In this document: positions 49,852 to 57,795 of the stretch, in pieces
How positions within the stretch are numbered: the first letter of the stretch is position 1
Layout of the letters: the number at the start of each line of letters is the position of its first letter
Assembly (NCBI RefSeq): GCF_001807265.1
Contig: NZ_KV788382.1
Location: 1 to 64,000 of the forward strand
Source of the DNA: Corynebacterium sp. HMSC05H05
GTDB taxonomy: Bacteria; Actinomycetota; Actinomycetes; Mycobacteriales; Mycobacteriaceae
Length of the DNA: 64,000 nt
Direction of reading: 5' to 3'
The notes under the pieces: generated by a model
The model's input: the letters and a program-made list of their open reading frames with translations, nothing else
Told to the model about the DNA's origin: nothing
Databases searched by the model: none
Position numbers and translations under genes: made by a program

Positions 49852-50748
49852 CTAGTTCACCGAAACGAAACGCTTGCGTGAGAAGGGATCCGGTTCAACC
49901 GACAAAACGCCCTCGTTAGCAGTAGCTTTGTCCACCAAGAAGACCAGGTTTCCGGTGGTGCTTGCGTCCTTGTAAAGGGTGTTCCCGAGGTCGAAAGCGT
50001 CCGGAGTGATTACCGGCGCATCAAAGCTTTGAACCGTGTTTCCCTGGGGGCTCACGTACGCGACGCTTACCCACGGGCTCGAGCCCTGAGGATCGTCGCC
50101 GGTGTACTTAGCGGTGACGTTGGCCAAGACGTAGGTCTGACCGTCTGCAGGAACCTCGTTGAACTCGTTCTCGGCCAGGATCGCATCGGTCGCGTCAAGG
50201 TCGACGCTGTTGATCGTCACTTCCCATTCATCGGACGAAATGGTGCTTCCGATCGGAAGTGGGTTCTCGCGGGTAGAGCCGTCAGCAGCATCAGACGCCT
50301 GGTTAGCCGGCTGGTCGGATGCGTCATTGGAATTGTCGCTGTTGTTCGAGACCGTGGTCTCCTTGTTGAACGTGTCGTCAATTGCGCTGTCCACCACGAA
50401 AGCAAACACGACGGCAGCGACGATCGTTCCGACGATCGAGATGATCACAGCGGCGATGGCAGTGCCTTTAGCCTTGTCCTTTGGGAAGAGACCGACTAGT
50501 CCGAGAATGAAAGCAATCGGCAGCAAAATCCAACCTGCGAGGAGGATACCGGGGATGCACGACAGGATGGTGCCTAGTACCGCGCACACCAATCCGATGA
50601 TGCCGATAACATTTCGGTCCTTGGCTTTCGGGGATGGGCCGTCTGCTGGCGGAGTTGTGTAGGGCTGGTTGCCCTGTTCAGCGAGCGTGGCCGGATTCTC
50701 GGGCTTGTTGTTGGTGCCGCCCACGGGGCCCGGATATGCAGTTGACAT
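49852..50748 (-). CDS. Exported DUF4352 protein with multi-helix membrane anchor
   Basis: A 298-residue protein. A Pro/Thr-rich N-terminus (1-45) precedes three membrane helices (about 46-118: NVIGIIGLVCAVLGTILSC, LLAGWILLPIAFILGLVGLF, IAAVIISIVGTIVAAVVFAFVV), a Ser/Asn/Asp-rich spacer (about 120-160) and an extracellular DUF4352 immunoglobulin-like domain (165-298; WEVTINSVDLDAT, GQTYVLANVTAKYTG, LVFLVDKATANEGVLSVEPDPF). Codon use is less GC-rich than its neighbours. TAAGGATC lies 6-10 nt before ATG 50748. It stands between direct repeats of the next gene's 5' end, so it looks inserted. Confidence 0.78.
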   Translation of the reverse strand: MSTAYPGPVGGTNNKPENPATLAEQGNQPYTTPPADGPSPKAKDRNVIGIIGLVCAVLGTILSCIPGILLAGWILLPIAFILGLVGLFPKDKAKGTAIAAVIISIVGTIVAAVVFAFVVDSAIDDTFNKETTVSNNSDNSNDASDQPANQASDAADGSTRENPLPIGSTISSDEWEVTINSVDLDATDAILAENEFNEVPADGQTYVLANVTAKYTGDDPQGSSPWVSVAYVSPQGNTVQSFDAPVITPDAFDLGNTLYKDASTTGNLVFLVDKATANEGVLSVEPDPFSRKRFVSVN

Positions 50749-50851
50749 ACTGATCCTTATAAGACGAATGGAGATTCCTGTGGAATCGCTGCATGGCTAT
50801 CGTATTACAGGAGTCATACAGTCCCGAAATGCACTATCGGAATGCCCTTCG

Positions 50852-50890
50852 GTGGCGGCGCGCTCGTCGTGAGAAGATCGGCGCATGCTG
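50852..50890 (+). repeat. Direct repeat: functional copy at the YdcZ-like start
   Basis: Second copy of the 39-bp repeat (see 49756-49794); it spans the start region of the YdcZ-like gene, with the ATG at 50885. Confidence 0.85.
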
Positions 50891-51802
50891 TTGCTTGTGG
50901 CGCTCGCGGTAGGCGGGCTGATTCCGATCCAGACCGCGGCGAACTCGCGCCTGCGATTGAGCGTGGGCAACAAGCCGGTGGTGTCGGCGCTGGTGTCGTT
51001 CACGGTGGCGCTGCTGGTAGCCATCGTCGCGACGACCGTGTTGCAGGGCAACCCTGTGCCGCAGTTCGACGACGGTACGAGCGCACCCTGGTGGGTCTGG
51101 CTTGGCGGCGCGATGGGCGTGTGCTTCGTGCTGGGCAACATCCTGCTGTTCCCGCGTCTTGGGGCGGTGCAGACCGTGGTCCTGCCGATTCTGGGGCAGG
51201 TGGTGATGGGCATGTGCATCGACCGCTTCGGCCTGTTCGGCGCGCCCGTGCTGCCGGTGACGTGGATGCGTGTGGTGGGGGCGTTGGTGGTGCTGGCTGG
51301 CATCGTTGTGGTGCTGCGTGCGGGCAAGCGGCCGCCTATCGACGGCGACGCGACCGGCCTCGAACTCTGGCTGTTCCGCGCGCTCGGCGTCTTGGTCGGC
51401 GTGGGGTCTGCGGTACAGACTGCGGTGAACGGCTACCTGGGCACCATCGCCGGGTCGTCGCTGCACGCCGGCGAGATCAACCTGGCCGTCGGCGCGCTGT
51501 TGCTGCTGGTGGCGGTGCTGGTGACCAGCCCGCGCCAGCTGGTGCGGCGTCCGGAGCCGGGGCCGTGGTGGATGTGGGTCGGCGGCCTAGTCGGCGCGAC
51601 CTTCGTGATCTCCGGCGCGACCCTGTCCCCGCTGCTGGGCACCGCCACGACCGTGATCGCCTTCAACGCCGGCACCATCGCCGCGGGCCAGGCGCTGGAG
51701 GCGCGCGGGGCGTTCGGCGCGCGGAAGAACCCGCTGACGGCGACGCGCCTGGTCGGCCTCGTGGTGATCTTCCTCGGCGTGCTGGCGGTGCGGCTGCTGT
51801 AG
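50885..51802 (+). CDS. DMT superfamily transporter, duplicated YdcZ (DUF606) type
   Basis: A 305-residue membrane protein made of two YdcZ-like halves of about five helices each. Unit one: LLVALAVGGLIPIQTAANSRLR...VSFTVALLVAIVA...WWVWLGGAMGVCFVLGNI. Unit two: RALGVLVGVGSAVQTAVNGYLG...LAVGALLLLVAVLV...WWMWVGGLVGATFVISGATLSP. Both carry the (I/V)QTAxN motif. Substrate unknown; relatives are proposed exporters of small metabolites. It contains a GCCTATCGACG site at 51334-51344 in the loop between the halves. Confidence 0.85.
   Translation: MLLLVALAVGGLIPIQTAANSRLRLSVGNKPVVSALVSFTVALLVAIVATTVLQGNPVPQFDDGTSAPWWVWLGGAMGVCFVLGNILLFPRLGAVQTVVLPILGQVVMGMCIDRFGLFGAPVLPVTWMRVVGALVVLAGIVVVLRAGKRPPIDGDATGLELWLFRALGVLVGVGSAVQTAVNGYLGTIAGSSLHAGEINLAVGALLLLVAVLVTSPRQLVRRPEPGPWWMWVGGLVGATFVISGATLSPLLGTATTVIAFNAGTIAAGQALEARGAFGARKNPLTATRLVGLVVIFLGVLAVRLL
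51334..51344 (+). repeat. GCCTATCGACG motif (site 8)
   Basis: Exact 11-mer in the hinge between the two halves of the YdcZ-like protein (Pro-Ile-Asp codons). Confidence 0.8.
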
Positions 51803-51812
51803 CCGGGGCCGT

Positions 51813-54668
51813 CTAACTTGACGTAGGCGAAATTTTATATCTGGTGGCTCGTTTCCTAAAAGCTTCGGCACCGCCGTCCACGATGTCGCAGATATGCTGC
51901 TCCATACTGCGGCTTCGCAGGAAATAAGGCGATTTGGTGCTCATTTTGTATTCCTGGCCTTCAAGAGAGCCGGATTGGAAATCGAACACCTGCATCTGGG
52001 GCCCGTTAGGAAATTCTTGGCTTGCGCGGTTTACCGCAATAACCAAGTCAGAATCTGCTCCGACGACCAGATTAGCGTTGTGAGTAACCATAATTATTTG
52101 GCGCTTCAGACTGGCTTCGCGCAAAAATGGGGCGATGGTGGAATAGATGGATCGCGAATCGAGGTCGTCTTCTGGCTGATCGAGGAGCAGTGGCCAGGGG
52201 GACGGATCTACGTTAAGCAGAACAGAAAGTGCAAAAAGTGATCGTTTTCCTGCGGTCATTGTGGTTGGCTTGGCACCACCAATTCGATCCCCTTCGTACT
52301 TGCAACCGTAGGCAGGAACTTTCAGAAGATTCGAGCACAGTTCACCGAAAATTGCGGAAGAGTCGCCAGCTTTTGAGCGAAGTCGCGCCTTCTTGGTCAC
52401 GAGGCCAATGACAAGCTCCTCCAAAGAACTGATGCTCGGTAGGGGACCGTCAAGGGAGGTTAGGATCCCTGCAATTGTCGGGTCCTGTCCTCTTTCGAGG
52501 AATTTATCCTTTGTTTGATTCAGTGGCTCAGTTGGATGTTCGAATTCGACGAAAATCTCGTAAGGCCCTTCAGTTTTAGCGCTGGCGTTCCGAACGCGAT
52601 TAATGAATTTGTGGGTTTCACTTTCCCACGTATCCAACGCGTGGTGTATCTCTTTAACGCAGTCCTTGAGATTCTTGGCCGAGGAGTTTTTGGCGCTGGT
52701 GACTTCTTCTAACCTAGTAGACCGTCTTTGCTGTTCCTTAAGGTCGGCCTCCAGCGCAAGTAGCTGATTCGTACGGCTTTTTAGAACTTTCTCGTATTCA
52801 TCAGGGTAGCCTGCATCGACGTTAGCGGTCGAGAGTGCCGACAGGAATCGCTGAGAAAGGTTCAGGACATGTTCCTTATGCTGTTCTATTTGGCTTGCTA
52901 GGTCTTCAACGAAAGTCCTTACCGTTTCGTTTAGAGAATTTCTGAGATACTGCACCAACTCGTCATCGGCACCTTCTGCTGAAGGGATGGCACTCGCTAG
53001 AATCTCCTGTGTTAACTCTTCGGTATTTGGAGTGGAAATCCGCTTGGCGCTTGCTGCCAGGCTGTCATTCGCTCGTTCAATTTGCTTTTCAAACTCCATC
53101 TTCCCGGTGGCAATTAGTGCGGTCGGGGAGTTGAGCTGGCTGACTAACTGATCGTAATTCTTAGTGGCGACAGCTAACGAGTTCTTGATTTCTACTGGGT
53201 CGCCAAGGTTGTCCAGCGTCTCATTGAGTGTTTCCATCCTGCTCGCGAGGCTAAAAGCCTTAGCAGACAGCTCGACAACCCGCGACCTGAGAGCGGAGTA
53301 TTCCTTTTCGACTAGCTGGCGCACCTGAGCCAAAGGAGGGGAGGCTTCAATTTGGCGACCCAGCAAGTTGTTGAGAGCATCACTGGACGAAATTCTGAAA
53401 AGATAGTTTTGGGGAATGTAGAAAACTTTCCGTTCTATCTGGTCGGCTTCACCATCTTTTTCTTGGTCCTTCCAGTGGACCGAGGCTGAAATTGTCTTAG
53501 CTTGTTCAGACCAGCTTATACCTTCCGCAGGGCCGTGATCCTTTTCAGATTTCTCGGGTTGAGCTTTTATCTGGGCCTCCAAAGTTGCATCCGCGTCGAT
53601 TGCATTTGCTACATGAGCTAGTAACGTCGATTTGCCGGAGCTACGGGGACCAATGACCGCATTCAAGCCAGGATTAAATCTCACTTTTTTGGGGAAGACG
53701 TTGTCGGATTGGAATGAGATCGATTCGATTAAATACCTGGAATCTTTTCTATCTGGACTCGTTGCGTCAATTTTGCATCTTGTTTTTGGTTCGATTGTTG
53801 ATTGGTGAACTGCAGAGAAAGATCGCTTTCCTCTCAGCCAAGTTTTTGGCTTTGTTGAGGTGAAGTTTTCGAGTGATTGGAAACAATGCGCATCTGACCC
53901 TTGGAATACTGGGCGCGGGAACTTTGAGCGCGTGGCGACAAGCTTCAGATAGTCGGCGTTTTTTTGGTTGCCCCTGCCTCTTTCTGGCTTTAGTCGCTCC
54001 CAATCGATCTGGTCGAGAATTTGCTCGTCGTTGTCGTTGCCGAAAAAGAAATCGACGTGTTCGAGGATCGACAAGGTTTGGGTTTCATCACGAGCCGATT
54101 GGCCCTTTCTCATCCCCGGATCGAACATGCCGTCGCTTCTGAAGGGGACCCCGAGGAGCACGCTCTGGCGGTAATCGTCTCCGAACTCTTTCCAGAGTGC
54201 ATCGACGATGTCATCGACCTTAATAGTTACGGAACTTAGCTCGTGGTCGGGGACGTTTCTGAGCGTTCTGGCAGATTGATGGTGACAAGGCAGGCCATTT
54301 AAGATTTCCCTAACGTGGTCGCATTCTACCTTCTCTGAAAACAGTAAATGCAGGTTGATGTAGCCCTGTCCAACATCATTCGGAATTCTGAGCTCCACAT
54401 TTGGGAGTAGAACTTTATCGCTGTCGCTGAGCAACGCTTTGAAGCGTGAAAAGTTTTCAATGCTGAAGTAATCTGTTAGCCCTAAAATGTCGCAAGGGTG
54501 AGCCTTGATGGTTTCCACGAAAAATTGGTCAATTCGTTCGCGGTCTTCGACGTCGGGAAGAAAATCTGATGGGATGTCTTTGGCCGAGTACCTATCCTTC
54601 ACCTTGGTGCCAGGGGTATGTAAGTGAAGGTCGGCCGAAAGCCATTGAGCGCCTGGTGTTTTTGACAT
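51813..54668 (-). CDS. TrlF-like protein: PHP domain fused to an SMC-type ATPase (probable defence protein)
   Basis: A 951-residue protein. The N-terminal PHP phosphoesterase/nuclease domain (1-280) shows DLHLHTP at 13-19, GLTDYFS at 63-69 and QGSDAHCF at 256-263, consistent with its metal site. An ATPase follows: Walker A GPRSSGKST at 340-348, two long coiled-coil arms (about 430-720), Walker B LLLDQPEDDLDSRS at about 827-840 and switch His in MVTHN near 861. This PHP plus RecF/SMC ATPase layout matches the TrlF family, often found in bacterial defence islands. GC is far lower than its neighbours, suggesting transfer. TAAGGT ends 6 nt before ATG 54668. Confidence 0.8.
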   Translation of the reverse strand: MSKTPGAQWLSADLHLHTPGTKVKDRYSAKDIPSDFLPDVEDRERIDQFFVETIKAHPCDILGLTDYFSIENFSRFKALLSDSDKVLLPNVELRIPNDVGQGYINLHLLFSEKVECDHVREILNGLPCHHQSARTLRNVPDHELSSVTIKVDDIVDALWKEFGDDYRQSVLLGVPFRSDGMFDPGMRKGQSARDETQTLSILEHVDFFFGNDNDEQILDQIDWERLKPERGRGNQKNADYLKLVATRSKFPRPVFQGSDAHCFQSLENFTSTKPKTWLRGKRSFSAVHQSTIEPKTRCKIDATSPDRKDSRYLIESISFQSDNVFPKKVRFNPGLNAVIGPRSSGKSTLLAHVANAIDADATLEAQIKAQPEKSEKDHGPAEGISWSEQAKTISASVHWKDQEKDGEADQIERKVFYIPQNYLFRISSSDALNNLLGRQIEASPPLAQVRQLVEKEYSALRSRVVELSAKAFSLASRMETLNETLDNLGDPVEIKNSLAVATKNYDQLVSQLNSPTALIATGKMEFEKQIERANDSLAASAKRISTPNTEELTQEILASAIPSAEGADDELVQYLRNSLNETVRTFVEDLASQIEQHKEHVLNLSQRFLSALSTANVDAGYPDEYEKVLKSRTNQLLALEADLKEQQRRSTRLEEVTSAKNSSAKNLKDCVKEIHHALDTWESETHKFINRVRNASAKTEGPYEIFVEFEHPTEPLNQTKDKFLERGQDPTIAGILTSLDGPLPSISSLEELVIGLVTKKARLRSKAGDSSAIFGELCSNLLKVPAYGCKYEGDRIGGAKPTTMTAGKRSLFALSVLLNVDPSPWPLLLDQPEDDLDSRSIYSTIAPFLREASLKRQIIMVTHNANLVVGADSDLVIAVNRASQEFPNGPQMQVFDFQSGSLEGQEYKMSTKSPYFLRSRSMEQHICDIVDGGAEAFRKRATRYKISPTSS

Positions 54669-54674
54669 GCAAAA

Positions 54675-54680
54675 ACCTTA
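54675..54680 (-). promoter_or_regulatory. -10 box of the TrlF-like gene
   Basis: TAAGGT on the minus strand ends 6 nt before ATG 54668. Confidence 0.45.
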
Positions 54681-54834
54681 CAACAGCCTGAGTTTCCCGT
54701 CCCCTCAACCTCAACCGAAGCTCGAGCAAATAGGGGGATCAACCAGCGGTTGAGGGTTGCTCGAGTCAACTCGTGTGAAGCAATATCGGCCGAGAGAAAT
54801 CAGAGGCCGTTGGGGAAGACGAACCTCTCGTCTC

Positions 54835-54944
54835 ACACTCCGCCGCGCGCCGGGCCCGCCTAGTCACCGGGCCGGGGCGCGCGGCAGTAGCTGCCGGCAC
54901 CCGCCGCGGCACAAGATCCCGCCTAGTCACCGGGGTCGGAGTGT
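54835..54944. repeat. Inverted repeat enclosing two 17-bp direct repeats
   Basis: Outer 8-bp inverted ends (ACACTCCG/CGGAGTGT) surround CCCGCCTAGTCACCGGG at 54855-54871 and 54918-54934; each 17-mer also has CCCG/CGGG ends. Confidence 0.7.
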
Positions 54945-54999
54945 GCCGCCACCGATGCGGGCCGCCGCCACCAGGCGCCCGCAAGAAGGGTCCCCACCA

Positions 55000-55320
55000 A
55001 TGACGACAACACTGGCCGCACCCACCTGCCGCGCCCCGCGCACCCGACTCGCGTGGACATTCTGCGTTGAGGGGATGGGGGTGCGGGAACGGCGGAGCGT
55101 CGAGAAGCAAATGCTTCTGCTTCCCGACGGCGCGCCCGGCGAAATCTGGTTCACCCGCTGGCAGCGGCGCGCGGACCGCACGTACTCGTGCCGCGAGACG
55201 ATTTACGCCACGCACGAGGAGATCGAGCCGTTTGCGCAGGCCATGGACCGGCTTTCGCGGGAGAAAAATTTTGTGGCGAGCCTCACGCCACGCTCCTACG
55301 ATGGGCCACATGTCTACTAA
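55000..55320 (+). CDS. Hypothetical protein
   Basis: A 106-residue soluble protein beginning MTTTLAAPTCRAPRTRLAW; no family recognised. The middle (GEIWFTRWQRRADRTYSCRETIYATHEEIEPFAQAMDRLSRE) looks like a genuine folded, codon-biased protein with an amphipathic helix. ATG 55000 has AAGGG about 10 nt upstream; the frame is open further upstream but crosses the repeats. Its 3' end overlaps the aldehyde dehydrogenase start by 11 bp and contains that gene's -10 box. Confidence 0.55.
   Translation: MTTTLAAPTCRAPRTRLAWTFCVEGMGVRERRSVEKQMLLLPDGAPGEIWFTRWQRRADRTYSCRETIYATHEEIEPFAQAMDRLSREKNFVASLTPRSYDGPHVY
55297..55302 (+). promoter_or_regulatory. -10 box of the aldehyde dehydrogenase gene
   Basis: TACGAT ends exactly 7 nt before ATG 55310, inside the upstream coding frame; no Shine-Dalgarno. 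Confidence 0.5.
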
Positions 55321-56704
55321 ATACCGCGTGCAAAACCCGAAAAACAACGAGATCGTTGAGTCCTTCGACTTCATCACCGACGACGAGCTTGAAACCGCCC
55401 TGACCACCGCAAACGACACGTTCAAGCAGTGGCGCGAGAAGAGCTTCGAGGAGCGCGCGGAGGTCCTTCGCAAGGTAGCGAAGCTTTTCGACGAGCAGCG
55501 CGCCGAGCTCACCCGCATCATCGCAGAAGAGATGGGCAAGTCGGTCAAGGAAGGCGACGGCGAGATCGACGACGTCGTCGAGATTTTCAACTACTACGCC
55601 GACAACGGCGCGGAGTTCGGCGCCGACGAGGAGATCCCGAACCAGCGCGGCGGCACCTCCGTGATGCGCAAGGTCCCGCTCGGCGTGATCCTGGGCATCA
55701 TGCCGTGGAACTTCCCGTACTACCAGGTCGCACGCTTCGCAGCACCCGCGCTGATGGCCGGCAACGCGGTGATGGTCAAGCACGCCGAGATCTGCCCGCG
55801 CTCCGCGGCCGCGATTGAGAAGATCTTCGACGAGGCGGGCGCGCCGAAGGGCCTGTACACGAACCTGTACGCCAAGCACTCTCAGGTCTCCACGCTGATC
55901 AACGACGACCGCGTGCAGGGCGTGTCCCTCACCGGTTCCGAGCGCGCCGGCCGCACCATCGCCTCGCAGGCCGGCCAGGCGCTGAAGAAGTGCGTGCTCG
56001 AGCTCGGAGGCACCGACGCCTACGTGGTGTTGGACGCCTCCGACGTCAAGGCCGCCGCGGAGACCGCGTGGAACAAGCGCATCGGCAACGTCGGCCAGGC
56101 CTGCACGTCCAACAAGCGCATTATCGTCATGGAGGACATTTACGACGAGTTTGTGCAGGCGCTGGTGGACCTTGCGTCGTCGTATAGCGAAGGCGACCCG
56201 CTCAACCCCGGCGAGGGCAAGGAGTTCTACCCGCTGTCCTCCCGCGACGCCGCGGAGCTGCTCGCGCAGCAACTGCGCCTGGCCGTGGAAGAGGGCGCGA
56301 ACCTGCGCGTCGGTGGCGAGGTCACCGGCAAGGGCGCCTACATCACCCCGGCCGTGATCACCGACATCCCGGTCGGCTCCGACTCCTACTACGAGGAGTT
56401 CTTCGGGCCCGTGGCCGAGGTGTACAAGGTTTCCTCCGAGGAAGAGGCGATCGAGCTGGCCAACGATTCCCGCTACGGCCTCGGCGGCGCGGTGATGTCC
56501 GAGGACGCCGAGCGCGCCAAGAAGGTCGCGGCGAAGGTCGACACCGGCATGATCCACGTGAACATCCCGCAGGCGCGCGGCGCCGAGCTGCCGTTCGGCG
56601 GCGTGAAGGCGTCCGGTTTGGGCCGCGAGCTGGGCCCGCTGGGCATGGACGAGTTTGTCAACCACCAGCGCTTCTACGTTGCCGGCTCCGACTCGGCGGT
56701 GTAG
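55310..56704 (+). CDS. NAD(P)-dependent aldehyde dehydrogenase (succinate-semialdehyde type)
   Basis: A 464-residue ALDH: cofactor-binding MPWNFPYYQVARFAAPALMAGNAVMVKHAE near 130-160, GSERAGRTIAS near 208, catalytic Glu in LELGGTDAYVV near 230 and catalytic Cys in NVGQACTSNKR near 265, then EEFFGPVAEVYKV near 364. The length and motifs match succinate-semialdehyde dehydrogenases (GabD/SSADH), oxidising succinate semialdehyde to succinate; other small aldehydes are possible. ATG 55310 is set by TACGAT 7 nt upstream. Confidence 0.88.
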   Translation: MSTKYRVQNPKNNEIVESFDFITDDELETALTTANDTFKQWREKSFEERAEVLRKVAKLFDEQRAELTRIIAEEMGKSVKEGDGEIDDVVEIFNYYADNGAEFGADEEIPNQRGGTSVMRKVPLGVILGIMPWNFPYYQVARFAAPALMAGNAVMVKHAEICPRSAAAIEKIFDEAGAPKGLYTNLYAKHSQVSTLINDDRVQGVSLTGSERAGRTIASQAGQALKKCVLELGGTDAYVVLDASDVKAAAETAWNKRIGNVGQACTSNKRIIVMEDIYDEFVQALVDLASSYSEGDPLNPGEGKEFYPLSSRDAAELLAQQLRLAVEEGANLRVGGEVTGKGAYITPAVITDIPVGSDSYYEEFFGPVAEVYKVSSEEEAIELANDSRYGLGGAVMSEDAERAKKVAAKVDTGMIHVNIPQARGAELPFGGVKASGLGRELGPLGMDEFVNHQRFYVAGSDSAV

Positions 56705-56722
56705 CCCGGGGCCTGCTCGGCC

Positions 56723-56778
56723 GTGTCAGTTTTGACGCGGGTGTTTCAAAAATGACACACGCGTGTCAAAATTGACAC
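56723..56778. promoter_or_regulatory. Three-site operator of the MNT-HEPN module
   Basis: Three related sites, GTGTCAGTTTTGAC (56723-56736), GTGTTTCAAAAATGACAC (56741-56758) and GTGTCAAAATTGACAC (56763-56778; 7-bp arms). The last ends one base before the ATG at 56780, so a bound repressor would block the promoter or start. Autoregulation by the N-terminal winged helix of the first protein is likely. Confidence 0.75.
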
Positions 56779-56779
56779 T

Positions 56780-57424
56780 ATGAAGCTTCAGAACCCGTTT
56801 ACTGCCATCTGCTCCGACGCAGATGCGGCGGTGCTGCTCGCGCTCGGCCGGGCGCCGGTGGAGCTCACTGCCCAGCAGGTTCACGGTCTCGCGGCGGGTC
56901 CGTCGCTTTCCAGCGTTCGCCGCAGTTTGGAACGGCTCGCTCAGGGTGGGGTCATCCACGAGCGGGTGTTGGGGCAGGCGAGGGGCTACTCCTTGAACCA
57001 ACAGCACCTGCTGGCTAGGCCAATTCAGGACATCGCTCACGCAACAGCGGAGCTTCATTCCCGCATTGCGCAGTGCGTGGAAGCGTGGCCAGCAGACGTG
57101 GCGGGATGCGTCCTCTTTGGCTCGGCAGCCCGGGGCGAGATGGGGGATTCCAGTGACATCGACCTGCTCATTTTAGTGGACAGCGAGTCGGCGGCAGTGC
57201 AGGTGGAAAACGGAGTATATGAGCTGTCGCGCCAGGTAGAGGCCTGGACGGGGGCGTCCGCCAACGTCGTGGTGTGGACGGCGGACCAAGACCATCCAGG
57301 CGCAATCCTCGACAACATTGTGGACGAGGGCAAAACCATATACGGTAACCCGCAACACGTATGGGGGATTCTGAGGGGGATTCGTGACACCGCGAGCGGG
57401 CAAAGGAAAGACCGCACAAGCTAG
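56780..57424 (+). CDS. Nucleotidyltransferase (MNT) protein with N-terminal winged helix
   Basis: A 214-residue protein. Residues 1-80 form a winged helix (LTAQQVHGLAAGPSLSSVRRSLERLAQGGVIHERVLGQARGYSLN). The second half has the pol-beta nucleotidyltransferase motif GSAARGEMGDSSDIDLLI (114-131) with Gly/Ser114-115, Asp126 and Asp128. In MNT-HEPN modules the MNT protein silences the HEPN partner by adding AMP. It overlaps the HEPN gene by 41 bp. Operator repeats run up to the start codon. Confidence 0.82.
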   Translation: MKLQNPFTAICSDADAAVLLALGRAPVELTAQQVHGLAAGPSLSSVRRSLERLAQGGVIHERVLGQARGYSLNQQHLLARPIQDIAHATAELHSRIAQCVEAWPADVAGCVLFGSAARGEMGDSSDIDLLILVDSESAAVQVENGVYELSRQVEAWTGASANVVVWTADQDHPGAILDNIVDEGKTIYGNPQHVWGILRGIRDTASGQRKDRTS

Positions 57425-57785
57425 TGATGCAGTTCTTCGCAAGCGGATGCTTCGGGTCGAAGAGCATTTGGAACTGGCGCAGTTCGCCGAGGGTGAGTTC
57501 GGCGCAAACGCAGTGATTTCCAACTACATCAACGCAGCGATAGGCGCTGGCGACGTGATTTGCGGAGCGCTGACCGGTGAATACAACCGTTCTGCTGATC
57601 ACTTCGAAGCGGTGCGCATGCTCGAGTTGTCTGGAGAAAAGGAAGCCGCGAAGGCTTTGAACACGGTGCTACAAAACAAGACGATGGCCAATTACAGCGA
57701 CGTCGGCCTAAGCGAAGTTCAGGTTAAACAGACTTCGCGGCTGTCAGTGAAGCTCGTCAATAGGGCGCGCCAACTCGCGCCGTAG
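57384..57785 (+). CDS. HEPN domain protein, partner of the MNT protein
   Basis: A 133-residue all-helical protein. ISNYINAAIGAGDVICGALTGEYNRSADHFEAVRML is the usual HEPN core, with the polar R-(S-A-D)-H segment in place of the Rx4-6H ribonuclease motif, so RNase activity is plausible but unproven. The last third (LSEVQVKQTSRLSVKLVNRARQLA) is the partner helix. GTG 57384 overlaps the MNT gene by 41 bp, implying tight coupling. It ends the module. Confidence 0.75.
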   Translation: MTPRAGKGKTAQASDAVLRKRMLRVEEHLELAQFAEGEFGANAVISNYINAAIGAGDVICGALTGEYNRSADHFEAVRMLELSGEKEAAKALNTVLQNKTMANYSDVGLSEVQVKQTSRLSVKLVNRARQLAP

Positions 57786-57795
57786 ACTGCGATTA

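Larger units (their letters stand above)
54669..54999. other. Intergenic region with nested repeats
   Basis: Near the TrlF gene the region holds paired inverted repeats (CCTCAACCG with CGGTTGAGG; CTCGAGCAA with TTGCTCGAG, about 54703-54765). Further on, an ACACTCCG/CGGAGTGT inverted repeat (54835-54944) encloses two 17-bp direct copies of CCCGCCTAGTCACCGGG (54855-54871, 54918-54934) and an inner GCCGCGCGCC stem. No gene is supported here. Confidence 0.65.
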
